A DNA stretch of 64,000 bases from Nymphaea colorata. Its lineage: Eukaryota; Streptophyta; Magnoliopsida; Nymphaeales; Nymphaeaceae. The notes under the pieces are model-generated. The model saw only the letters and a list, made by a program, of their open reading frames with translations, was not told the DNA's origin and searched no databases. Location of the stretch: NCBI RefSeq assembly GCF_008831285.2, contig NC_045142.1, positions 23,993,300-24,057,299 on the forward strand. Direction: 5' to 3'. Shown here in pieces: positions 49,984 to 59,500 of the stretch; the first letter of the stretch is position 1, and each line of letters begins with the position of its first letter. Both the position numbers and the translations under genes were made by a program.

Positions 49984-49993
49984 GAGAGAGAGA
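49697..49993. repeat. Tandem duplication with interleaved AT and AG microsatellites
   Basis: Two related units (49697-49780 and 49834-49911), each containing AAACACA(C/A)CACCCAATATA and GTGTGTTGTGAGATG-like runs, are each followed by a long TA tract (49787-49836 and 49932-49950); the second then passes into an AG tract (49951-49993). The unit period is about 137 bp. Confidence 0.7.
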
Positions 49994-50303
49994 ATCTCCA
50001 TGATTTGAAGCCGGGTACTTGCACATTTTCTTAGCCTCAATAATGATTTTAGGACGCTTTAATGGGTTGAAGGAAGAAGGAAATGTTTTGGAAATGATAT
50101 GTGTCACATTGGTCGGACCCTGAGAAGCACAATCACGGAGTTCTACAAGGAAACGTCAATTCCAATATGTCATTCCTCGTTATTGGTCTCTTCAACTTAC
50201 TCAAATAGAGATGTCGGTAGTCAAAGAAAGAAAAGGACTTCTCAATCCTTTCTTTTGCAGATGGAACAAGTCGGTTTTACAAAATATATATATATATATA
50301 TAT

Positions 50304-50371
50304 ATAAAGTAACTTATCAATTTAATTAAGATTTATATATATAAAGTAACTTATCAATTTAATTAAGATTA
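50304..50371. repeat. 37-bp tandem duplication
   Basis: ATAAAGTAACTTATCAATTT begins at 50304 and again at 50341, both continuing into AATTAAGATT. Confidence 0.85.
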
Positions 50372-50600
50372 AGGCTGGTTATCGAGCCCGATTGTTGGTG
50401 GATACCTAGAAGGCATCGAGTTGGTTCGATAATTTTTTTAACATTTATTTTATTAATATTTATATATAAATACAATATTTTATTACGATTATATATTTAT
50501 ATTATTTTATTATATAAAATATATTTTTAATTTAATCGGGTTGCTGGGCTCATCTGGTTTTAGCTGGGCCTGATGTCCAAACTTAATTAAAACCGTCTCA
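50370..50600. repeat. GGGCATCGGG-word repeat, degenerate copy
   Basis: AAGGCATCGAGTTGGTTCGA on one side and GGGCCTGATGTCC on the other flank an AT-only core, the same plan as 53448-53722. Confidence 0.4.
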
Positions 50601-51407
50601 TCTATCATAATGAACGGTTATGAAAAACAAAAAAACAAAGTAAAAAAGATAACGAGTAATTTTTTTGTATTTTTTTTTGGTCCACCATTTTATTAATGAA
50701 CTTCGTTCACCACCAAAGTCTCATATTTTAGATCCAACTTCATGCTTCCATTTTCTTCGTTACCAATATGAGATAACGTAGAAGTGGGGAGAAATCCTAT
50801 AGAAAATTCTCTTTTCTAGAGAGAGGACAAAAAAGAGAAGAGAGAGAAACAGAGGTTTTTCTCCGAAATATGAAGCGCGAAAGAAAAAAAAAAGTGGGAT
50901 GCTTTGGGCTATGAGCATCCCTTGAGCGAGTTCTAGATCTCACATGATCCAGATCTCCTTCATTTGGATCTAGCTCTTCATTTTCAGATCTGTTCTGCTC
51001 CAATCACTTTCTGTGATCTGATTCAATATCAGAACTCGCGTCTCCTGTATTTTCCCTAAATTTCTATCATACTCAACTTATTCATCTGAATTCAAACTTT
51101 GGATGCTCTCTTGGAATGAAATCTTACTGCATATAAAGTTTATATATTTTGTTTTTTTTTTCTCTTGCAGAAATGGACGGAACAAAATATAAGATTTCCA
51201 TTTAATATAAGTTGAACGGTCGACACAGCCAAACTTTTAGAAATTATATTTTCACGTCTGTTTAAGAATTAAATTCCCAAATGCATGTCTCTTAAGTCAC
51301 TCTTGTTTAACATAATTTGACTGTCGTTAGACGATATAAAATGACTTGATTTTCAAAAGCACGTTTTGTCTGTTTTTTGCCAAATTTAAGCAGCAAACAA
51401 GTGCCTT

Positions 51408-51671
51408 GAAATATGTAATAGCCTCAAGGGGCATAGCGTAGCTGGTTGAGCTAGGAGCCTGTACTAAGGCAGGTCTCTAGTTCGATTCCTGTGGGCGTTA
51501 TGTTCTTGTGTCTTAAGGCGGTAGGGCACGGCATCTAAGCTGAAGGGTGCACCGTTGCTATCGCTGACACCGACGCAGCTCAGGACCCCGGAGGCAGGGG
51601 GAATGGGGGGGCCTTCGGGCCTTTTTCGGGCGATGGGATTAATACCCCTTGCTCACCCGAAATATGTAATA
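51408..51671 (+). mobile_element. tRNA-derived SINE with perfect 13-bp target duplication
   Basis: GAAATATGTAATA occurs at 51408-51420 and 51659-51671 and bounds a 238-bp GC-rich insert. The head has an A box (TAGCGTAGCTGGT, about 51434) and a B box (AGTTCGATTCC, about 51479) with tRNA-like spacing. The body ends in a tail containing GGGCCTTTTTCGGGCGATGG. Polymerase III promoter plus target duplication is the signature of a SINE. The intact duplication suggests a fairly recent insertion. Confidence 0.85.
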
Positions 51672-51674
51672 CTA

Positions 51675-51930
51675 ATTCCCAAGCCTCACGACACCCGAAA
51701 CCTGGGCTCAGGCTTGCCCGACTATTTAAACTTGAACCCAACCTGATTAAATTTAAAAATTTATTTTTTATATAAAATAATATATAAATATAATTAATAG
51801 TAATAAATATTATGTATATAAATTAATAACATAAATATTTAAAAAATTATAGAGTCCACCCGAGCTTATCGGGCCCAACTAGGCCGGCCTGACGGGTACT
51901 CGCCGGGGGCCAGCCTGGTGCACAGCCTTA
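51675..51930. repeat. GGGC-word repeat copy next to the SINE
   Basis: GC-rich edges (ACCCGAAACCTGGGCTC; GGGCCCAACTAGGCCGGCC) flank an AT-only core of about 120 bp, matching the plan of the 53448-53722 element. Confidence 0.4.
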
Positions 51931-51940
51931 CTAATCTCTA

Positions 51941-52019
51941 AGAGGGTTGATGCAATGGTTGGAGTGAAGGCTGGCAGTAGGTCGGATCCTATTTTGAATC
52001 CATGTTGCATCAACCCTCT
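51941..52019. repeat. Perfect 15-bp inverted repeat, tRNA-like hairpin
   Basis: AGAGGGTTGATGCAA (51941-51955) and TTGCATCAACCCTCT (52005-52019) are exact inverted repeats around 49 nt that contain TTTTGAATCC, a degenerate B box. It may be the decayed head of a tRNA-derived element whose tail continues at 52040-52170. Confidence 0.6.
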
Positions 52020-52039
52020 GTGTTAAACTTATTACTCAC

Positions 52040-52175
52040 ATGCAAGTTGAAACACGACAGGGGTGGCACCCCCGAGGCACCAAAATTATGCCTTATACCC
52101 TATGAGGATAAGGGGTTGAGTGGGACCTTTGGCCTTTTGTCGAGCGGTAGAAAACCCAACTCACTTGAAAAATAA
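52040..52175 (+). mobile_element. SINE-related tail, copy B
   Basis: GGCACCCCCGAGGCACC, then GGACCTTTGGCCTTTTGTCG, align with the tail of the 51.4-kb SINE (GGACCCCGGAGGCAGG, then GGCCTTCGGGCCTTTTTCGG). Diverged and partial. Confidence 0.45.
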
Positions 52176-52234
52176 GTGATGAAATTCGCGAAAGAAATTC
52201 TTGATTCTACTTTCTTTTTTGAATCAATTGTTTT

Positions 52235-52440
52235 TATGCCAAAGCTCCAAGTCATCGGTTTGATTACTCTGGGCGTTATTCCTCTGAATTGTAGCATGGT
52301 AGCATTGCAATACTACGAGTTAACCGGTGTCTACAGGTTCACTTAGGTTTTGAAGCAGCCCTAAATACTGGAGGAGGAGAATGGGGAGTCTTTGGCCCTT
52401 CTTCGTGTGGCTTTTGCGCACTCGAAGAATCTAATGGTCA
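52235..52440 (+). mobile_element. SINE-related sequence, copy C
   Basis: A B-box-like run with CTGGGCGTTATTCC (about 52268) matches TGTGGGCGTTATGTTC of the intact SINE. Downstream GGAGGAGGAGAATGGGGAG and CTTTGGCCCTTCTTCG match its tail. The A box is lost. Confidence 0.45.
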
Positions 52441-52517
52441 ATCAGGCTAGACTCATATAATATTTGGTTCTAACTTTGGAGTTTTACATGTTCAGCGTGA
52501 CCTCGACTTCTCGGTGC

Positions 52518-52718
52518 CAGTGGCGTAGCCACATGTGGGCAACTGCCCACATCAGCTCTTTAAAATTCATTTATTTTTTACATTGAAAAATTTAATGTTT
52601 ACTTCTATAAATATATAGGTGCCCCTCCAAATATAAATGTTTATAAAAAGGTGCTCCTCCAAATATAAATGTTTATAAACAGATGCCCCTCCAATTATTT
52701 ATTCCGACTCCGCCGCTG
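52518..52718. mobile_element. 201-bp TIR element with internal 32-bp tandem repeats
   Basis: CAGTGGCGTAGCCAC and the complement of the right end (CAGCGGCGGAGTCGG) are imperfect inverted repeats. Inside, a unit GTGCCCCTCCAAATATAAAT is repeated about three times (about 52619, 52651 and 52683, the last partial). It is related to 30651-30843, and a fragment occurs near 54.93 kb (GTGTGGGCAACTGTCCACAC). Confidence 0.6.
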
Positions 52719-52724
52719 CTCCGT

Positions 52725-52990
52725 GCTTGAGTTCATTTGGTTTGAGCTCGTGAATTAAAACCTGACTGAGCATGAGTGGTGATATTTTATAAGTTTGAAT
52801 TGGCTTGACTCATTGAACAACCCTAGTTCTAATTGTGTATGCTCGAGTTTAATCAAGTTTCAGTTTATGTAACTGACAAGTCAAACTCAAATTTAAGCTC
52901 GAACTCGATTTATGTAACTGACAAGTCAAACTCAAGTCGAGCTAGCTCAAGTCATGCCCAAGCTATCTCTAGGATGTCAATAGGTCAAGC
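52725..52990. repeat. CTCGAGCTCGA-word repeat, copy with 47-bp tandem duplication
   Basis: Words AGCTCGAACTCGA and AAGTCGAGCTAGCTC. TTTATGTAACTGACAAGTCA occurs twice, 47 bp apart (about 52864 and 52911). Confidence 0.5.
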
Positions 52991-53014
52991 TCGAATGAAA
53001 AACACTTCTTATGA

Positions 53015-53400
53015 TGTATCGTTTTCCAATGTTCATATATTGGATTTGGATTTGAATTATAATTTGAGAAATTTGTACCGTTGTCCAAATCGAGTCTGAA
53101 TTTACAATCTGAATCCAATTCGAATGTAACTTTTAGATTAACATCCAAATCTGAATCAGACTTTTAAACTGAATTCAAATTGCATTATGGAGATTGGATA
53201 CATGATGTTTATTTAGAATCATATCTGGACTGAATTGGTGATCATTTACATAAATTCAAATTCAAATTCAATCGAATGTCCCTTCTAAAATCCGAATTTG
53301 ATCTAATTTATGATATTTGTGCATTGATTTTTTTTTTTCATACCCGATTTTCTAAAAAGCGGTTAGATCCAAAATCTGATTCATTCACATCCTTAACTGC
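53015..53400. repeat. Word-type dispersed repeat (AATTCGGATTTG family), copy 5
   Basis: Runs such as GGATTTGGATTTGAATTA and AATCCAATTCGAATG continue to a terminal TTCACATCCTTAAC, close to the end seen at 16.92 kb. Confidence 0.5.
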
Positions 53401-53447
53401 TCGATTGTTTGAACACCTCCTCAGAAATTCTTTCCACCATGGAATCC

Positions 53448-53722
53448 TGGGCATCGGGCCGGCCCTGCCCGATACCCAACATCCTAGCTTGGGGTAAAAT
53501 AAAAAAATATTTTTAAATGTAAAATAAAAAAGTAAAGTATATTTTGAATAATAAAATATATATTATTATTAAATAAATAAATAAATAAATCGACCCGGAT
53601 CGAGTCCCATCAAACCGACCTGACAGGTTATCGGACCGACTTGAGTTGGATTTTTTAGGGTTTGAACCTGAGTTCAATCAAATTGAATACTAGGTATCAG
53701 TCGGTATCAAACCCGATGCCCA
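53448..53722. mobile_element. 275-bp element with perfect 11-bp TIR TGGGCATCGGG
   Basis: TGGGCATCGGG (53448-53458) and CCCGATGCCCA (53712-53722) are exact inverted repeats. GC-rich arms of CCGAC/GGGCC words flank a nearly pure AT core. No ORF. Confidence 0.65.
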
Positions 53723-54080
53723 TGCTTATCCCAAACGAGTCCGTTTATAAAAAAAAAAAAAGTAACTTAAAAGTCTCGATCTGAAGTTTAAATTACCCGC
53801 ATCGAATCAACTTGTATTGATAATTTTTAAATAATTTTTTTTCGCTCGAGAATGTAAAAAACAATTTATTATTATAGGAGGTCCGGGGCCAGAGGAACTC
53901 AGATCCCGTTAAGTGGGATCGGATTTTGACGCCATATAAAAATTCAAACATGGGCAAAAGTGGAATATTTCATTTGGGGGTTTTCTTTTTTGTTATAATC
54001 GCAAATGACACTTTATTTTTTTCAAAGTTCATGTTAAACCGTCGCCTTTTCTTTTGGCAACTCTTCTTATCTATTATAGA

Positions 54081-54605
54081 GAGCTGCACACGGCAGAGTT
54101 TAGCTCGAGCTCAACTCGACTAAGAAAAGCTCGAACCTGAGTCGAGCTTTGACAGAACAAGCTCTATGAAGCCATGTTGAGTTCAAGCTCTACTCGTTTA
54201 ACTCGTTTAGTTGCTACTCGTTTGATTATGTTTTCGTTATAATTTAATAATCATTATATAGTCGAGTGGAATCAAGTTTAGATGAATCGAGTTTTTACAA
54301 TTTGAGCTCCAGTTGGGTCAGCTCAAACTCGACTCAACAATACAACATCGAACTCGAACTTGATTAATTTAACTCATTTAATTTTTACTTGTCTAACTAT
54401 TTTCTCAATATAATTTAAAATTTATTATGTAGTCGAGCTGAATTGAATTTAAACAAGTCGAGTTCTTACAATTAGAACTTGACTCGTTTAACATTTCAAG
54501 CATACACTTAAACTTAAGCTTGACTCATTTATAAATGAGTTCGAATTTGAGTCACGTTTAGAGAAACAAATTCGAGTCAAACTCGATTCATTGTGCAGCC
54601 CTTGG
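54081..54605. mobile_element. CTCGAGCTCGA-word element with GGCTGCACA-like ends
   Basis: AGAGCTGCACACGGCAGAG at the left and TTGTGCAGCCCTTGG at the right (complement CCAAGGGCTGCACAA) are inverted ends. The body of about 520 bp is made of AGCTCGA, ACTCGACT and GAGTCGAG words interrupted by two similar AT-rich blocks. Confidence 0.55.
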
Positions 54606-54725
54606 CAAGTCTACTTTTGTGATTATGATAAATATTTAAGCCCTTAAAATGAAAACAGTCAACTCCATACTTGTAGGCATTTGATAACAACATATAACAA
54701 CCCTTTGGAAATAAGTCATTTGGAG

Positions 54726-54793
54726 AAGAGGGCATGCCATATAGATCATATTGCAGAATAAGAGGGCATGCCATATAGATCATATTGCAGAAT
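54726..54793. repeat. 34-bp perfect tandem duplication
   Basis: AAGAGGGCATGCCATATAGA begins at 54726 and 54760, both continuing into TCATATTGCAGAAT. Confidence 0.9.
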
Positions 54794-54799
54794 AGTCCT

Positions 54800-56160
54800 C
54801 ATTCTAAATGGTTTTGCAGACAAGTTCCTAGCTCGTAATTCAATCTGTGTTAAAATAGCTAATTTAGAACTTTATTCGTGAATAAATAATTCACATGTTT
54901 TTTTTTATTGTCATATTCTTTAGTTGGCAGAGCTACATGGTGACTGGTGTGGGCAACTGTCCACACTAGTTTCTTAAATTTTTGTTATTTTTGAATGAGC
55001 ATCTTTATGAATCTACTTTAAAATTGGGGTAGATTCATATAACACTTGTTCTTGTATTTCATGTCATGAAACACTCGCACATTGTTCTTCCTGCTAAACA
55101 ATCTTAGAGTATTTGGTCAACTTTTGATGCTTTAAGGTGGAACCCTACTATACTTTAACTTATATATCGATGAACCATTATTTACAGCCGATGAAAATGA
55201 TGTTCTTAGGAATTTAGATGGAGATTGAATGCCTACCAACTCTTGTCTTGTCCATTGGATCAAACCCATCATAGATCCCTCGCATTTTTTTGTTTTACAA
55301 TACCCCATAGGAACATTAGTTTGAAGAGCATATTTTTTTAGTTGTGCTAAAAAACAAATTATTTAGTTAGTAAGTATCATTAAAAAAATTGCCACATATT
55401 TTTTATGTAGTTCACCATGTTTTTTTTTTTTGAGGAAGTGGAAAATATGGTTGGACGGTTGTGACTCAAAAAATCACACCACTTAAATTCTTTTTAAAAA
55501 AATTTGAACAAGGTTATGTTTATGAATCTTTTTTTGCTCAAATTGTTTTTGAGAAAAATATTGATCTTTTATAACAAAATTTGGTACTACAATGTACAAG
55601 ATATTTTAATTAAAACACATATTTAGATTCATTGTTTTTTTATATTTTAATTATATATTATCTCAAGAGTGATTTGATAAGAAGCATATATTTGCTTAAA
55701 TAATATTTGTTTAATAGTCAAAAAATAGACTGGCTCTTCTAACATTAAAATTCAATAGTACCAAGTTGTTTTTACAAAAATGATTTGAATTAAACTTGAT
55801 TTATGTTGAATTAGTGTTTATATACACATTAGAAGGATCAGATTTTATTTAAATACTTTTTAACATCTCTTATTCAAGTGGTATGACCTTTATTAATCAC
55901 TTTAAGGATTGATATCTCAAATTTTCCTTTTTAGTGAAGTGTATGAGTTCTTACTTGGCATGTCAGTTTATTTTCTTATGACCGCTCGTGCGCTTTAAGA
56001 TAAGATTGGAAAATAATTATTGAACTGAATTCCTCAGAAACTATTTTCTGGAAGCGGCCAAAGAATCAAGGGCTTTATCACTCAAAAAGGTATAACATTG
56101 GGGCTTTTTCTGCAAAACTCAAGAAGAAGTGCTGTGGCTTGCTCGAGTAGACCCTCCTCT
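54800..56160. other. AT-rich intergenic region
   Basis: No gene seen. Parts of 55.67-55.90 kb share words (GTGATTTGATAAGAAGCATA) with the element copies at 0.44-1.4 kb. Confidence 0.5.
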
Positions 56161-56166
56161 CCTTCC

Positions 56167-56274
56167 ATGGCGGCTTTCAAGTATATCTATCTGTTGATGT
56201 TGGCCACCACAGAAGAACTCCATCCTTCCGCCACCTTCAAAGGGAATGAAGAGATTGACCTCCATGGTGGTTAA
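56167..56274 (+). promoter_or_regulatory. 35-codon upstream ORF overlapping the EB_dh gene start
   Basis: An ATG in good context (CCATGGCGG) opens a frame (MAAFKYIYLLML...) that ends with TAA at 56272-56274, 26 nt past the predicted main ATG at 56246, in a different frame. If it is in the mRNA it would be expected to lower translation of the main frame. It could instead mean transcription starts downstream of it. Confidence 0.45.
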
Positions 56275-56552
56275 ATTGGCCATGATGGGTCGCATGATGA
56301 TGATGGTGGTGGTGGTGGTGGTGATGATCAGGAGAGTTGAAGGCCACAACGATGCAGGTGACGGCGGCCACTGCGATTCCAATCCTGAGTACCGGATACA
56401 GGCGGAGTATTGGGCTGGAGGGATGAACATCGACGGCCACGCTGACGATTGGAACGACGTTGATGGGTTCTCCTTCCCTCTCCTGCCTGCGTTGGATCCA
56501 GACGAGGATAAGCAGTATCCGGGAGGATCGGTTAACGTCAAGGTAGGTCGCG

Positions 56553-56590
<38 letters not shown>

Positions 56591-59500
56591 CTCTCGACCA
56601 CTTTTTAACTGGACTTGATCATTCTATTTGTTGATTTAGGTCTTTCTTTGGCTATCTTTTTAATTGCTGGCGTTGAAGAGATTATATGTCTTTTTCTTTG
56701 AAGTTTGATTTGCTTAGTTCTTGTTCTTGGCTTTGATTGGTGTCCTTTTGACGGTCTCTGATTGAATGCTACCAGGCTGTGCACGATGGTAGAGACGTTT
56801 TCTTTATGCTGCAAGTTAATGGCGATTATGCATATGAGAAAGGGTGAGTCCCCTCGATGCTTTCCTGTATTGATTTCCACACTTTATGACTTTGTGTGTT
56901 TGTAAATTGAATCTTGGGAACTTGTCTTTGGTCTTTTGTGGCTTTTGGGTTGTACATTTTGGGGACAAGTAGGTGTTTTAGAAATTATACTTAGTTGTTC
57001 TTGCAAGAGGAAGCCGAGTTGCCAACGAATTCCGAGCACTCCACAAGCTGGGCTTTCAAACCATAATATAGTGTACCTTAATGCTTAAATATGGTAAAGA
57101 AAATATTACGGGGCACGATAATATTGGGGAGCACAATTACCTTTGATTCTTACATGCTTTTCGTGGTAGCTATAGCTAGGATCTGTAAGTTGCGTGACCA
57201 CCCAAGATTCTGAATAGAACGTATTTGCTCTGTTTTATCATCGTATTTCCTTCAGGAAGAAGCAACGCATAAGTGATAGTAGAGTAGTTTTTTGCTTGGA
57301 AAGAGTTTGTGAATTTGTTTGATATTTGTCTGCTAATGATTTTTTCTTTTTTATGCCAATTATTGGTTAGAGGCTTAAAGCTTCCGGAACTCACTCTTTG
57401 TCCTTGATGCTAATCCTGCCTTATGGATTTGAAAACGTACTTTTGTTAGCTTCCTGCAATATTATTGCGAAGGGCATTTAGCATGCAGTTCTCTTGTCCC
57501 TCCTCTTTTGGTTTTGACAGTACTTGAGCAATTACACAGGTTAAAACTATTGATTCAGGATAAAAGCTAGTCTTACTTTGCTTGTTTCTCTATCAAGCTG
57601 GAAACCAAGAAGGATTAGCTGGCTTCTGTTGGCCTATCAATTCAAGTCCATATTTTTCTTTTGTTCTGTAATTGTTCTGAAAATGAATGCTTGAATACTT
57701 GTCCATCGATCATTTCAAACTTCACTTTACTCAGTTTTGTTTCTTTCTATGGTTGCATAGTTTCCAGTTGCAATTTTACCGTCTATGTTTGGTTCTGATC
57801 CAGTTCCAGTTGAAAGTTCTCCAGGATCCTGGAGAAATCTCGCAGCTTCCACAGATGCTTCTGAGAATAGGGATTAAAAGTAAAAAGTTTAAACTTGAGA
57901 AACAGAACTCTAATATATGGAGCTCAACATGGTGGAAATTAATTCTATTACATTAGCCTTCAAAAAAATAACTAATGAGCTTAACGTCTCATGCTGAGAA
58001 CATTGACTTGCAAGCTTATATTATTTATCTAATGGGTTCTTAGAGGTCAAACGTTTCATGTGTCAATACTGGGTTTGAATCTACATGTGGTAAACCTCTT
58101 GCTTTTCATTTCCTACAGGAGGTCAACATTGTCTATAAAATGGTCTTATAAATCTGTGTTATATTTCTTATCACTTTTTAATATGTATGTGCATGAGTGC
58201 ATATTGATGCTGGCGAGACTATATACAGGTGAATTTACTATCAGTTTTAGCTAATTTTTCTTGGCATGTTGATCTAAAACATACTTGTTTTGACGGCAGT
58301 GACCAAAAACGATGTCCATCTGTTGCTCTCATGTTTCAAATTGGAGAAAATGCTACATACCACAACGTAAGCATCATTAGTGGTGGTTCTCACTTCTGTT
58401 TTCCTTGAGTTAACTATTACCACATTTTAGTTTATTTGTTTCAAAAGGTAGTTCCAGAAAGCTTTTTATTAACCATGGTTGTTTGTCGTAGTACTTTCTT
58501 TTGGAATATTAGCTGACAAAAGTACCATTTCACAAGATGGGTGGCTGTGAGGACATGCCAGGCACTTGTACCAACAAAACATGCCGGGGACATGAAGTTG
58601 ACATCATGCACTTCTCCATTGGAACTGCTGTACCGGGACGTCTCTATGGTGGCAATCATCTAGATAACAGTGAGGGTTCTGGGGGAGACAGGTAGTTATT
58701 ATTACGTTACAAAGCATTTATGGTTGCAATGCTTAGTTCAATAGTTATTTCATCCTATCACCTTTTTCCTGTCCTTCCAACAGGTTTGGTCATTTGGTGG
58801 ACCTCTACTCATGGAATCCACACTGTCGATATCTTGATGGAAGTGGTCCTGCTGGTAGTCTTTCTGGTAAATGCAACAGGTTTTCTATTCATTAATAGTC
58901 ATGGCACTTTATCACTTTTATTTGCCATCCTGAATCATGTTTGCTGTTCCTCCATCATTCTTAGTTTTAACAAGTCATATTCACTATTTTGCAAATGTCC
59001 TAGTCATTCTGAAACTTTGGGATGGAAAAGCAGCTATACCTTTTCTTTAATCTCCAAAAGTAGCTAGCTCCATTTACGTTTCAATGAACATTAATCTACT
59101 TGTGATATGGAGCAACTGTCTTTGTCCAAGCATAGAAAAATGATACTGGGGGATATATTTTAGGGGCCCTTGAAATTTTTTACCAAATGATTTGCGAACT
59201 TGATTAGCAGTATCACCCCAAATATACTGATTGCTTTTTATTCTTTTAAATGCTAGGAAATGTTTCTAGTGCACAGAATGACTGGAAAGGAGCTTGGTGG
59301 CATGATAGTTTTACCACTCACTCTGGTAAGCATTCGTTTTGAGCTTTTCTCCTTTTTGGTGCGTACTTATCAGATATGTCAAGGTCTATATGAGATGCTA
59401 GTATAGTTTGAGTTCAGTCGACATATTAAAACTCTTGGAACTTTTCCCTGATTGCTCATTTTCAACCTTTAGGGCAAAGAAATTTCTGCACATGCACTTT

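Noticed and set aside
49666-50040. 124-codon minus-strand frame
   Set aside because: Consists of Ile-Tyr and Ser-Leu dipeptide runs produced by TA and AG microsatellites.
51421-51500. tRNA gene at the SINE head
   Set aside because: A and B boxes are present, but no acceptor stem closes and the unit continues into a SINE body bounded by a target duplication.
56119-56601. 160-codon minus-strand frame opposite EB_dh exon 1
   Set aside because: His and Ser runs are the complement of the GTG and GA repeats; the plus strand carries the conserved protein.
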